Shown: piece by piece, positions 17,501 to 24,361 of the stretch
Numbering within the stretch: position 1 is the stretch's first letter
Layout of the letters: every line of letters starts with the position of its first letter
Assembly: GCA_003151955.1 (NCBI GenBank)
Contig: PLZB01000086.1
Span: 1 to 64,000 of the forward strand
Direction: 5' to 3'
Length of the DNA stretch: 64,000 nucleotides
From: Acidimicrobiaceae bacterium
GTDB taxonomy: Bacteria > Actinomycetota > Acidimicrobiia > Acidimicrobiales > UBA8190
The notes under the pieces: model-generated
What the model was told of the DNA's origin: nothing
The model's database searches: none
What the model saw: the letters and a program-made list of their open reading frames with translations, nothing else
Translations under genes and position numbers: made by a program

Positions 17501-19594
17501 GCAGTCGGCGTTCCCGACGATGCAGGCGTGGGTACCCGTGACGTCGATGCCGATCGTGAGGGTGGTGGCGGTCAGGTCGAGGACGTTGCTGGAGGCCGTC
17601 CCGGCCGCGGTGATGGTGTACCCACCCGTATTCCCGAGCTTGAAGGTGGTCGACCCGGCCGTGGGGCCGAGGACCGTCCTGATCCCGATGACGGCGTCGT
17701 TGCCGCCAGAGGTGATCCCGGACACCGACCCGTTGTTCGAGGTCAGGTCGACGGTGACGTTGCTGTTGAGCTGGGAGAGGTTGACGGTGTTCAACACGCT
17801 CTGGCCAGTGAAGCTGAACCCCCCACTCGACCCCGAGACGAAGGTGGTGCTCCCCGACCCGGACCCGGTCAGCTGGGTGATCCCGCTGAACTGGTCGATG
17901 GTCTTGCCGCCCAGACCGGCCCCGAGTCCGGTGACGCAGTCGGCCGACCCGGCCACGCAGGCCACGGTGCCGGTCACGTCGATCACGATCCCGGTTCCGG
18001 CCGACGTCATCGTCAGCGTGTTGCTGGAGGCGCTCCCCTTGCCGATGAACGTGTAGCCCCCCGTGGCGGGGGCCTGGAAGGTAGCCGATCCGGTGCTCGG
18101 GCCGGTGAACGTCCCGATGTTGGCGAAGCCGTCGGGCCCGGGGGACAGGCCCGTGACCGAGCCGCCGGGCAGCGAGGCGTTGATGTCGACGGCGGTGCCG
18201 GCGGTGGAGAGGTCGAGGGAGTTGCCCGTTCCCGCCGCGTTGAACTGGAAGCCGCCGGTGGCCCCGGCCCGGAACGTGGTCCCGCCCGCGCTGGGCCCGA
18301 GGATGATGCCGATGTCACCGAAGGTCTCGGTGCCGGCTCCGCCCGGGAGGGTGGCGGTGGGAGTGGCCGGGGTCACGTCGACGATCGTCCCCGCTGCCAC
18401 CGCGCTCAGGTCGATCGTGTTGGTCGAGGCCGAGCCACCCCCGGTGAAGGTGAAGCTCCCACCCGGGGCCGGCACCACGAAGTCGGTGAACCCGCTGGAG
18501 GAGCCGGCGAAGGTGGCGATCCCGGAGAAGGTGTCCGTGACCGAGTTGGCCGGTACGACCGCCGACCCGGCGGCCACATTCACGGTGATGACGTTGCCGC
18601 CGTTGGCCGGAGCGGTCGACAGGTCGAGGGTGTTGGATGAGGCGGCCCCCCCGCCGGAGAAGATGAAGTTGGAGGCGGCCGATGTCAGGAACGTGGTGGA
18701 TCCGGCCGCGGAGCCGACGAAGTCCTGGACGTTGCTGAAGTTCTGTTGGACCGCTCCCGAGACTTTCCCGAGGGCGGTGTTCACCGTGATTCCGGTGGGC
18801 TCGTTGCTGAGATCGAGAACGGCGGCGAGGGCGCCGTTGCCGTTGACGGTGTCGGTGACCTGACCCACCACGAACCGGTCGTTGATGCCGCCGGAGAAGC
18901 CGTTCAGGGTGACCCCCGAGGCGAAGGGGGCCCCGGTGGCGCCGTCTCCGATGGTGCTGAGGACCACCGCTCCCGATCCGGCGTTGACCTGGTAAGTGGT
19001 GGTGTTGGCCAGGGTCAGGTCGGGCCCGGTCGTGCAGGCCCCCAGCCCGGTGGAGGCCAGCGAGATGCCGGACGCCCCCAGGGTCACGCCGACGCCCGGG
19101 GCCCCTTCGATGATGGCGGTGCCCGAGCCCTGGAGATCGGCGGAGACCGTGATGGAGCAGGGCAAGCCGGCCGGGCCGAGGCTCCCGGTGGTCAGGTCGA
19201 GCAGGAGCACCTGCGAGCGTGACGAGCTGGTCCCGACCGTGATGGTGGTGGTGAGGGCCGTCGTGGCGGTGATGGAGGTCCCGCCGTCGATGCACCACGA
19301 GCCCGAGGCCTGGCTGATGGTGCTGTCGACCTCGATGTCGTTGCCGGCCCCCACGAACAGGTGGATGGGGGCGGAGTTGGTGGTGGCGCCGTTGGAGGTG
19401 ACCGTGACGGCCCCGGTGCCCGAGTTGAAGGCGCACGAGACGGTGGTTCCGGCCGCCGACGCCGGCGAGGCCGGGCCGGCCAGGAGCATGGCCAGGGTCC
19501 CGAGCGTGGCCGCCCCGGCCACGGCCAGGAGCCCCACGGCCAGGCTCCGGAAGGGACTGAACCGCCTACGGGTGGTGCGGCGCTGCTCGGTCAT
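8528..19594 (-). CDS. Giant secreted repeat protein with RTX-like C-terminus
   Basis: 3688 residues, far larger than anything else here. Seen: an Arg-rich N-terminus and hydrophobic signal ending SPASA; an N-terminal ~200-residue beta-rich head with four Cys; then about 38-40 imperfect ~75-residue repeats (about 215-3215) with the pattern TF-x-AG-x2-GGFTFTGQG-x3-NTLDLS, ITVDVT, TVSGL, GGNDTFSGI; and a C-terminal ~470 residues with Gly-Asp-rich nonapeptides such as GGSGTDVFVPGSG and GGTGTDTVDLS, as in calcium-binding RTX proteins. Ten repeats carry a Cys pair 6-7 residues apart. The ATG shares its A with the upstream TGA and the next gene starts 13 bases after the stop, so it sits inside the eCIS-linked operon. 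It could be a surface adhesin, fibre or payload; none is shown by sequence. Repeats this similar may also hide assembly collapse. Confidence 0.85.
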   Translation of the reverse strand: MTEQRRTTRRRFSPFRSLAVGLLAVAGAATLGTLAMLLAGPASPASAAGTTVSCAFNSGTGAVTVTSNGATTNSAPIHLFVGAGNDIEVDSTISQASGSWCIDGGTSITATTALTTTITVGTSSSRSQVLLLDLTTGSLGPAGLPCSITVSADLQGSGTAIIEGAPGVGVTLGASGISLASTGLGACTTGPDLTLANTTTYQVNAGSGAVVLSTIGDGATGAPFASGVTLNGFSGGINDRFVVGQVTDTVNGNGALAAVLDLSNEPTGITVNTALGKVSGAVQQNFSNVQDFVGSAAGSTTFLTSAASNFIFSGGGAASSNTLDLSTAPANGGNVITVNVAAGSAVVPANSVTDTFSGIATFAGSSSGFTDFVVPAPGGSFTFTGGGSASTNTIDLSAVAAGTIVDVTPATPTATLPGGAGTETFGDIGIILGPSAGGTTFRAGATGGFQFNAAGTGNSLDLSTAGTAVDINASLPGGSVTGLSPGPDGFANIGTFTGPSTGSATFQAPATGGYTFIGKGSASSNTLTMTSAGTGIVIDVTGTVACVAGSADCVTGLGAGLGGKTIDQFSGITQLTGSGSGSTTFVSGSSGGFSFTGQSVLNTVNLSQLNSNVTVDLTSNNGSVSGITSGGNDAVIGIRTVLGPTAGSTTFKLGNTGGYTITAAGTASSNVLDLTATTLTIGIDVTGTHACIVGNADCVTGLNGSGDDQFSGINQILGSNSGSTVFTAGPSGGFTFTGAGSGNTLNLGPANAGLVVTVTGTPGTVTGLTSGSDSFTGVQAVTGSTLGNTTFVAGPTGGYTFLGGPGTRNTLNLSGANSGITIDIAGGSVTGLTTGGSDTFNGATFPTIFGSTLGSTTFKVPGSGGYVLTGQGAASTNVLDLSAGGTGITVDVTGTALCPASASDCASGLTAGIGGLHDDQFAGVDQFVGSSSGQTTFVGGSSGGFSFTGKGSSNVLNLTQANAGIVIDATTAAGSVSALASGGNDTFTRVTILDGSSAGSTTFKGGSTGGYTFTAAGAGNVLDLSAANANIDVDTGGTVSNLTTNGNDTFSFITTVKGSLNGSTTFSAGASGGFTFIGQGTASTNVLDLSGANQGITVTVTSATGTVAGLSFTGNDAFTGIGTVDGSASGHTSFVAGQTGGYTFNGGGTGNILDLSTANAGITVNVVSGTVSGLTTGGNDSFTTVTTLKGSGSGSTTFFAGNGGNFTFQGQGTASTNILNLSSVTIQVSVYVFNVGCLVGASQCVIGLGSPDQLSGIASFVGSASGGTTFMASSSGGFSFTGQGSNNQLNLSNASSGVTVNLTGASPSVSGLAGGNDTFTDIQILVGSGAGGNTFIAPSSGGFTFTATGSSNNILNLSAAASGITVDVTGSGACLVNPYTACVAGLSGGNDELSGITSVIGSSSGGTVFKAGNSGGFTFTGQGLSNTLDFSGITGLTGVTVNLVTGQATPPGGGSVTFSDIQIFNGSSNSDTFVVGPGNYTFNGGGATSGPGDTLDFSSVSVGVTVNLTTNPNQVTLGAQGTDTFTGVTIFKGSTQGGNTFLAGSTGGYSFVGQGTASTNTLNLSAANGGIAVDVTTSSGAVTGLTGGGGTTDSFTGSTVVVGSSAGSTDFKAGSTGGYSFTGQGGGNTLDLTAASSGVTFNLLSGTPTVTGLAGGNDTFLDMQTLDGSNAGGNSFVVPSSGGFTFSALGSNNTLNLSGTAAGITVDVSGATGTVSGLTSGGNDLFTGIKSIVGSSSGGTTFTAAGVTAGYTFTGGGSANSNLLDLSAAGSGVVVDVTDTVLCLNGTTSNCVTFPSAGDDSFSGISRIKTPTAGSATVRAGPAGGFAFTGQGTASTNTLDLSSANGGTVVDLTVATPSVGGLSSGGNDSFTGLGIIDGSTSGATTFKATSTGGFTFNGKGAPSTNLLDLSAASAGISVSVLSGQVTGLVGGSDSMSGIGSFKGASAGGTTFAAGGAGGFTFTGQGTASTNALNLTAANSGILVDVSSATITVSGLSSGGNDTASGLTAITGSSAGSTSFRAGSSGGFTFTGAVGTPNTLDLSVAGSGLVVDLTLGSPRVTGLGSGSSDSFSAVTTFIGALAGSTTFRTGPTGGYTFTGQGTAASNVLNLSQANGGITVDVTGTVGCPLVSSDCVENLAVGSSTDAFSGIATIVGPTAGSTVFRSGGGGGFTFTGNGGGNTLDLSASASGVTVTMTSGTPTVSGLSGGSDTFSGITTVVGSNGGGNTFLAGPIGGFTFSAAGNTNALNLAAAGSGITIDVGGAAACLTGPSDCVLNLAGGTKDQIAGITIFTGSSSGSDTFRAGSVGGFTFTGEGLGNTLDFSSIPSGGATVAVNLITGLAQPSGSGNDSFADIQNFVGSPNNDTFTVGTGNYSFNGGGGFDTLDFSSVSTGITVNLTTSPAQVTVGAQGTDTFTNIQRFLGSTQGNNTFLSASTGGFTFVGQGTSSTNVLNLSSAAPGGPITIDTTGITCAGGATACVTGLVSGQDAFSGIGTFIGAVAGNTDFRAGSVGGLSFTGQGSGDTFDASAATSGVTVNLTGGTPTVSGLSGGNDTFTDVQKVVGSNAGHNTFAVAGAGGYTLTAAGGTNTLNLAAAGSGATVDVTGSGPCLSGGNTACVSGLAGGNDELTGITLFVGSASGGTTFRAANAGGFTFTGQGAGNTLDFSAVTGGTGVGINLVNGQVTLPVGSDTFTDVTGYVGSPFNDTFTVGTGSYTFTGGGGSDTATFASVQSGITVNVTTATASVTGASVNDSLTGIRTFVGSSGGGNVFKGGSSGGYTFTGGGFSGNVLDLSGVSGAATGAAFDLVNGTVTLPGGGGTDFFDGIQSFVGTAYADTFTMALGSFSITGNGGNDTLDFTTIGTAVTVNVATNPGTATGGGVNDSFTGITSVIGPSAGGSTFKAGSTGGFTFTGRGSGNTLDFSQVPNGAGGVLVDVVTGQATPNGGSNDTFSDMAAFTGSPNNDTFVMGAGTYAVHGGGGADTFDASAGPAGLTFTLTANPGTVVGTGWNDTLVGVQALVGASAGTSTFVASSGSGYSFTGQGTGNVLDLSAAPAGIAVDDSSVPGMVHGLAGGGTDTFTDIGTFTGSTLGGTSFTAPVLGGVTFTGQGLGNSLNLSGAPSGITVNVTGAQPTITGLPLANDNITGITGFTGSSGGGTTFIAGSAAGYSFIGLGSGNTLSLAAVTAGGPGATIDAHGGQVTLPGGSDVTSGIQNFIGTPNNDLFVAGTGNLTFTGGGGIDTISFQYAPTGVNVNLSNGQIGGGFGGVDTVSGIQNVIGSPFNDIIEGNLQPSIFSGGGGNNTFVLVGGNDLVNGGTGTDTVDLSQTQSTVSIDLNDPYFQDTGGAGSVLLVPGTIQNVVASPFGTRVLGGLATGTLNGGSGTDYLDAGAGNYTLNAGSGTDTLVAGSGNDVLNGGSGTDVFVPGSGTVAINGGTGNGTLDFSGAPTGVNVNLSGTPFVLNLPGTFYISNSVLPGHSASGGWGGRVTINGVENVIGTSFNDVIVGDSNTNRIQEGAGNDLVVGNGGGDTLIGGGGNDIFMTGAGNNSVDCGGGNCTIDYSNAPTGVNVNLTNGTANNGFGGTDTLTGIKNAIGSQFADVIVGGAPGGLIQGLGGNDTLQGGYGGFDTLKGGAGNVTFIASAAGHDTILGGSGNNTIFAQNGQPDYINGGVGGFNQASVDPFDTVINVQQLFT
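8560..9945 (-). repeat. RTX-like Gly/Asp nonapeptide region
   Basis: Encodes the C-terminal ~460 residues of the giant protein, with repeated GGxGxD-like motifs (GGTGTDTVDLS, GGSGTDYLDAG, GGGGNDIFM). In known families such repeats bind calcium and form beta-rolls after export. Confidence 0.75.
9950..18950 (-). repeat. Tandem ~225-base coding repeats of the giant protein
   Basis: Roughly forty degenerate copies of a ~75-codon unit. Each encodes a beta-strand-rich block with GGFTFTG and NDTFSGI cores. Copies differ at many bases, so they are diverged repeats rather than a recent expansion. A shorter variant with the core NDTFTVGTGNY and DTLDFSS is interspersed. Confidence 0.85.
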
Positions 19595-22251
19595 CAGGCC
19601 TCCGCCATCCCCACGATGGGGGCGTTAAGGGGCTGGCCGCCCATCGATCCCAGGAAGGGGGCGTCGAAGGCGAAGATGCCCCCGTCGGCGGCCACCATCC
19701 AGTATCCCCCCGTGGCGGGATCGGGGGCGATCCCCACGATGGGCTGGTTCAGGGCCTGGCCCCCCTCCGAGCCGTGGAAGGCGGCGTCGCCGAAGGCGAA
19801 GATCCCGCCGTCGGCGGCCACCTCCCAGTAGCCCAGGCCGGTCGGCGTGGGAGCCATGTCCACCACCCCCCGGTTGAGGGAGTGCCCACCCATGGAGCCG
19901 AAGAAGCCGGCGTCGCCGAAGGCGAAGATCCCGCCGTCGGCCGCCACCATCCAGTAGCCCTGGCCCGACGGGGTCACGTCCAGGGCCACCACCGGGGCGT
20001 TGAGGGGCTTCCCGCCCTCGGAGCCGTGGAAGCCGGCGTCGCCGAAGGCGAAGATCCCGCCGTCGGAGCCAACCTCCCAGTAGCCGTGGTCGTCGGGGGT
20101 GGGGACCAGTCCGACGATGGGTCGGTTGAGGACGGCCCCACCCTCGGACCCGAAGAAGGGGGCGTTGAAGGCGAAGACGCCCCCGTCGGCGCCGACCTCC
20201 CAGTAGCCGACGGTGGCCGGGTCGCTGGCGATGCCCACGATGGGGGCGCCCAGCTGCCTGCCCCCCTCGGACCCGTAGAACGGGGCGTTGAAAGCGAAGA
20301 TGCCCCCGTCAGCGGACACCAGCCGGTAGCCGATGTGGTGGAGCAGCACGGTGGCAGGAGCCCCGACGACCTCGACGTCGGCCACGGGGCCGGTGAGCGC
20401 GAGGGAGAAGCTCTGGTCGGCCCCGGCGTGGTTCGGGCCGTTGTTGACCGGGACGGTGATGACCCCCGTCGTGGACCCGGCCGGGATGGTGACCGAGCCC
20501 GACGAGGCGGTGTAGTCCGCAGGGGCGTGGGCCGAGCCGTCGGCGGTCTGGTACTGGACGGTGACCGGGACGGTGCTCGGGGCGTTCAGGGTCACGGGGA
20601 AGAGGGCTGCGAGCGAGCCCCCGGCACCGGTGACGGTGACGGTGACGGTCGGGGCGGCGCCGACCGAGACGGCTGCGTCGTCGACCTGCTGGACCGCCAT
20701 GTAGTAGCCCCCGCCCTGGGCGTAGGAGCCGGCCACGTCGATCCTGGTGTCGTTGAGGGTTGCCACCGCCGTCCCGCACTCGGCCTGGAGCTGCCCGCAC
20801 ACGTAGGTGCCGACCCCGGGGGTGCCGCTGTTGCCGAAGTTGGGGTCGACCTGGCCGCTGAGCTGGAACCGGGCCACCACGACCCGGGCCGCCGTGCTGG
20901 TGGCCGAGGTGTATCCCCACCCGGCGATGACGACGGCCGTGGCTGTCGGCGCCGGGGCGGTGGCGTCGAGTTGCACCGCCACCGCCGAGGCTCCGGCGTC
21001 GGCCACCGAGGCCGGCATGGGCATGAAGACGATCCCTCCGGCGAAGGTGGCGTCGAGGGCCCCCGCCGACGTGAAGCGCATGGCCACGGGCTGATGGAGC
21101 TCGGGGTCCCCGCCGATGGCGGGGGGGACGGTCTGGGTCCCGGCCACCACGATGTCCTGGGAGACGCCGGCCGGCTGGATCTGGACCGACGCCCCGTCGT
21201 AGCCGTCCGGGCAGCCCCCGCTGGTCTGGCCGTTGCCCTGGATGAGGGCCCCCGGCCCGCCCGGGATGGAGTCGGCGGCGTTGAAGCCGGCCGTGTCGAG
21301 CGCTCCGCTGGCGGCCAGGAACCGGGCCACCAGGACCCCGTCCCCTGAGGGGGCCGGGCAGGTGTTGACGGCGGGGGCCGTCCCGGACACCACCACGTTC
21401 CCGGACCCGTCGACGGCGACCCCCCGGACCTGGTCGGGTCCGATGGCTCCGGGTCGGGCGAAGTACTGGGTCACGATCCCGTTGGTCCCGAAAGAGGGGT
21501 CGGGGGCACCGGTGGGGAGGAACCGGGCCACCAGGACGTCCTCGCTGCCGGCCACGAGCGCCGTCCCCGAAGCCACGATGTCGCCGGCCCAGGTGGCCGT
21601 GGCCGGCGTGTTGGGGACGACGGAGACGGCGTTGAACCCGTCCCCGGCCCCGGTGAGCGAGACCACCGTCGTCCCCGCCCCGGTACTGCTGGTCGGGACG
21701 AAGGTGGTGTCGAGCAGCCCGCTGACCGTGAACCGGGCCACCGCCGGGGCCGGGTTCCCGGGGCTGGCGAAGTAGCTCCCCACGGCCACGATGTCGCCGG
21801 CCTTGGCCAGCCCGGCCGGCTCCACGGCCAGGGCCTGGACCTGGCTCCGACCCTGGGAGGCGGTGAAGGTGAAGGCCTGCCCCCCGGAGAAGGTGGTGTC
21901 GACCCGTCCGGTCGGGGTGAACCGGGTCAGGGCCCACTTGGTGGTGGCGTTGTTGACGTTGATGACCGCGGCGCCGCCCACCACGGCCGAGCCGTCACTC
22001 TGGAGGGCCAGCCCCTGGGACACGCCCCCCGAGCCGATCACGGTGTTGATGGCGGTCCCGACGGTGGGGGCGGCGGCGTTGCCATAGTTGCCGTCGAGGG
22101 TGCCCGGCGACGCGGCCCCGGCCAGTGCCGGCCACGTGGCCACGGCCAGGGCGGTCACCGTGCCCAGGACCAGGCGGCGCCGGCGGGTCCCCCGTTCGGA
22201 GGCGGCACCTCCAGAGGCGCTCTCCCCCCGACGGTCCCTGCCCTTGCTCAC
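19594..22251 (-). CDS. Secreted delta-60 / Calx-beta / IFAFGD-repeat protein
   Basis: 885 residues from GTG 22251, which has GGAGG five bases upstream. A very long open frame continues to 23901, but there it is a shadow of the neighbouring gene. Seen: a basic N-terminus (RGTRRRR) and hydrophobic signal ending AGA; several delta-60-type propeller repeats (for example RFTPTGRVDTTFSGG and RFTVSGLLDTTF); a Calx-beta-like domain (about 535-635); then six ~42-residue repeats with the core GYW-x-V-x2-DGGIFAFGDA-x-F-x-GS-x-GG. Six such units could close a six-bladed beta-propeller (inference). Likely extracellular. Its TGA overlaps the ATG of the giant protein. Confidence 0.82.
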   Translation of the reverse strand: MSKGRDRRGESASGGAASERGTRRRRLVLGTVTALAVATWPALAGAASPGTLDGNYGNAAAPTVGTAINTVIGSGGVSQGLALQSDGSAVVGGAAVINVNNATTKWALTRFTPTGRVDTTFSGGQAFTFTASQGRSQVQALAVEPAGLAKAGDIVAVGSYFASPGNPAPAVARFTVSGLLDTTFVPTSSTGAGTTVVSLTGAGDGFNAVSVVPNTPATATWAGDIVASGTALVAGSEDVLVARFLPTGAPDPSFGTNGIVTQYFARPGAIGPDQVRGVAVDGSGNVVVSGTAPAVNTCPAPSGDGVLVARFLAASGALDTAGFNAADSIPGGPGALIQGNGQTSGGCPDGYDGASVQIQPAGVSQDIVVAGTQTVPPAIGGDPELHQPVAMRFTSAGALDATFAGGIVFMPMPASVADAGASAVAVQLDATAPAPTATAVVIAGWGYTSATSTAARVVVARFQLSGQVDPNFGNSGTPGVGTYVCGQLQAECGTAVATLNDTRIDVAGSYAQGGGYYMAVQQVDDAAVSVGAAPTVTVTVTGAGGSLAALFPVTLNAPSTVPVTVQYQTADGSAHAPADYTASSGSVTIPAGSTTGVITVPVNNGPNHAGADQSFSLALTGPVADVEVVGAPATVLLHHIGYRLVSADGGIFAFNAPFYGSEGGRQLGAPIVGIASDPATVGYWEVGADGGVFAFNAPFFGSEGGAVLNRPIVGLVPTPDDHGYWEVGSDGGIFAFGDAGFHGSEGGKPLNAPVVALDVTPSGQGYWMVAADGGIFAFGDAGFFGSMGGHSLNRGVVDMAPTPTGLGYWEVAADGGIFAFGDAAFHGSEGGQALNQPIVGIAPDPATGGYWMVAADGGIFAFDAPFLGSMGGQPLNAPIVGMAEA
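19600..20335 (-). repeat. Six IFAFGD-type ~42-residue repeats
   Basis: Six coding repeats with the core ADGGIFAFGDAGFHGSEGG, the first, second and last having IFAFNAPF or IFAFDAPF. The same repeat family recurs six times at 50020-50760 in an unrelated secreted protein. Confidence 0.9.
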
Positions 22252-22367
22252 CAGCTCCTCCGTCACCCACCACTCCCGGCATGGCCGCGGCTCGATCCTA
22301 CCAGGGGGGCCTGCGGGACCCAACGTCAGGGGGTACGACCGGGATCGGCCGGTGCCGTCCGCTCCGG
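22252..22367 (-). promoter_or_regulatory. Spacer before the secreted-protein genes
   Basis: A 116-base gap, one of the longest inside the eCIS gene run, separating the zinc-ribbon protein from the delta-60 protein. It could hold an internal promoter for the secreted-protein genes. I see no clear -10/-35 pair and no copy of the TGCCC-N4-GGGCA dyad. Confidence 0.3.
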
Positions 22368-23825
22368 TCATGTCCGGGTGGCGAATTCCAGCTCGGTGAC
22401 GGCGGTGTCCTTCCCAGAAGACGAAGGGTAGACGCTGATGATCTCGAGCTTCATGGAGGTGGTGCGGGGGGCGTTCACGGCGAGCTGCTGGAACTGGTCC
22501 TTGTCCTGGAGGGTCTCGTTCTGGGTGAGGACGACGTTGGTGCCGTTGAAGAAGACGAGGAGGACCTTCTTGGGCCTGGCCTCCTGGAGGAACGTCTGCT
22601 GATCGGTGCTGGCCCCGGGGATGACGGACACCTTGTTGATGGTGATGGGCTGGGCGAAGCTGACGGTGATCTCCTGGCCGATCCCCTTGTTGGGGGAGGC
22701 GGTCTGCCACCAGGTGTTGTTGCCGGCGTCGATGGCCAGTTCCGGGGGATGGTCGGGCTGGCTGCTCGAGGCCGTGGCCCCGATCGGGTTGATCTGGATG
22801 TACTGGATGTCGACCTTGTGGAGGAGCTTGTCGTAGGTGCTGTTGATGTAGCCCCGCACCGGCTGGAGGAAGCCAACCGGGCCGAACATGGTGAGGATGA
22901 ATCCACCGGCGCAGATCAAGGCCCCCAGCTTCATGCCCAACCCGAGCCGCCCACCCGAGGATCCCCCCTCGGCCGAGGACTGGCGACCCCACTTCCCGGG
23001 ACGGGCTCCGGCGGAGACGATCCGGGCCTGGCCGTGGAAGTGCCGCTGCCAGAAGGTCAGTCCGTCGTAGGTGGGGGCGGCCGCCAACCCGGCTCCGCAC
23101 CGCCGGCAGAAGGTCCTCGACGGGGTATTGAACTGCCCGCAGGTCCCGCAGAAGACATCGCCGGGACTGGGCGTCTGAGGGATGTCCTGCTCGGGGAGGG
23201 TCTGGGTCCGGCGCCGGGGCCGCTCCCGGTTGACCTCGGTCGGGCGGCGGAGCACCAGGCCCCGGGCCGCCGCCTCGCCTGGCTCCGGCGCCGGGTCCCC
23301 GGTACCCAACTCGGCCGTCGGGGCCGGGTCGCCGGGGCGACGGAGGCCGATGGGCGGGTTGGTCACCGTCATGGGCGAGCCGTTGGCGGCGGTGGATCCG
23401 ACCGCCGTCAGCAACTCGGCCGGCGCCTCGACGGCTCCGGTGCCCAGGGGGGTGGGGTCGACGGTCGGGTCGTCGCCGGCGGGCCCGGAGGGGTCGACGT
23501 GGACGTCGGGGTCGGGGGTGGGTTCGGCGGTGGGACCGGAGGGGTCGGCGTGAACGTCGGCGGCGGGCGCGGCGCCGGAGAGGGCGCCATGGCCCCGGGC
23601 CGCCTCGTCCTCGGCCCGGCCGGGCAGCACGGCGGCCACCACCCTGGTGACGAGCGAGGGCCGGACCGGGTCCTCCGGGGGGGCCTCCACGACCACGGGC
23701 GCCAGGACCGGGTCCGGGTTGTCGATGTGCTCGCCCCAGAATTCCAGGAACCGGCCGCAGGACTTGCAGAATTCGACGTCGGCCGGGTTCGTGAAGTTGC
23801 ACCCCTTGCAGACGATCACGATCAT
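22368..23825 (-). CDS. Zinc-ribbon, membrane and discoidin-like protein of the eCIS locus
   Basis: 485 residues. Seen: an N-terminal zinc ribbon (CKGCNFTNPADVEFCKSCG), a long Pro/Asp-rich disordered stretch, a second ribbon (CGTCGQFNTPSRTFCRRCG, about 226-244), one membrane helix (about 300-320, ALICAGGFILTMFGPVGF), and a C-terminal galactose-binding/discoidin-like beta-sandwich (about 345-485, with DAGNNTWWQT and SFAQPITINKVSVIPGA). Expected topology is ribbons inside and discoidin domain outside, suggesting a membrane anchor or surface-recognition part for the injection particle (inference). The ATG overlaps the tail-protein-I-like gene stop (ATGA). Confidence 0.8.
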   Translation of the reverse strand: MIVIVCKGCNFTNPADVEFCKSCGRFLEFWGEHIDNPDPVLAPVVVEAPPEDPVRPSLVTRVVAAVLPGRAEDEAARGHGALSGAAPAADVHADPSGPTAEPTPDPDVHVDPSGPAGDDPTVDPTPLGTGAVEAPAELLTAVGSTAANGSPMTVTNPPIGLRRPGDPAPTAELGTGDPAPEPGEAAARGLVLRRPTEVNRERPRRRTQTLPEQDIPQTPSPGDVFCGTCGQFNTPSRTFCRRCGAGLAAAPTYDGLTFWQRHFHGQARIVSAGARPGKWGRQSSAEGGSSGGRLGLGMKLGALICAGGFILTMFGPVGFLQPVRGYINSTYDKLLHKVDIQYIQINPIGATASSSQPDHPPELAIDAGNNTWWQTASPNKGIGQEITVSFAQPITINKVSVIPGASTDQQTFLQEARPKKVLLVFFNGTNVVLTQNETLQDKDQFQQLAVNAPRTTSMKLEIISVYPSSSGKDTAVTELEFATRT

Positions 23826-24361
23826 GCCTGGACCACCTCGACTCGGTGGGGCATGTGGGCCGGCTTCGAGGACGCCACGATCCGCTCGAGCCGGTCGACA
23901 TCCACGGCGCCGGGATCGGGGACCCGGATCCTGACGACCAGGCCGGCCGTCGACTGGCCGGGGAGGTCCCCGCCCGCGGTGGCCGACCAGAGGGTCCCGC
24001 CGCTCTCCTCGATCTCCGGCTCGACCCCGGCGTAGATGGCCACGTGCTCCCGGAGGCCGGCCACGGTGCCCCGGATCCGGAACAGCCCGATGGCCCGCGA
24101 CACCATGGCCCGCTTGGAGGCGTCGGGCCAGGTCTCGTCGAGCTCGACCCCGACCCAGGTCGACAGGTACTCCACGAAGTCGAGGGGGGCGGTGTGGGGG
24201 TCGAGGTAGCTCTCGAAGCTGTCGATGGTCCAGATGACGGGGGCCAGGACCTCGTCGAGGCCGGTCATCCAGGCCTGGACGAATTCGTCCTCCTGGTAGA
24301 CGGCCGGCAGCATCTCGCCCAGGGGGAACGGGGAGGGGAGGCCGTCGACGGTTCCTCTCAT
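23822..24361 (-). CDS. Phage tail protein I-like eCIS baseplate protein
   Basis: 179 residues from ATG 24361, overlapping the baseplate J-like stop by ATGA; longer frames are rejected as antisense-like. Seen: LPAVYQEDEFVQAWMTGLDEVLAPVIWTIDSFESYLDPHTAP, DFVEYLSTWVGVELDETW and RGTVAGLREHVAIYAGVEP, the pattern of the phage tail protein I / P2 gpI-like domain that follows the J-like protein in eCIS loci. It should form part of the baseplate wedge. Confidence 0.9.
   Translation of the reverse strand: MRGTVDGLPSPFPLGEMLPAVYQEDEFVQAWMTGLDEVLAPVIWTIDSFESYLDPHTAPLDFVEYLSTWVGVELDETWPDASKRAMVSRAIGLFRIRGTVAGLREHVAIYAGVEPEIEESGGTLWSATAGGDLPGQSTAGLVVRIRVPDPGAVDVDRLERIVASSKPAHMPHRVEVVQA

Noticed and set aside
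15746-18640. 964-codon plus-strand open frame, and others at 8498-10726 and 12483-14345
   Set aside because: Regular repeats in these frames only mirror the repeats of the giant protein on the minus strand.
8560-19000. Repeats considered as a CRISPR array or satellite DNA
   Set aside because: They keep one reading frame, differ at many bases and have no fixed spacer pattern; they are coding repeats.
22252-23901. N-terminal extension of the delta-60 protein to 1435 codons
   Set aside because: Out-of-phase with the zinc-ribbon gene, Arg/Pro-rich and without motifs; the GTG at 22251 has a good ribosome site and precedes the signal peptide.
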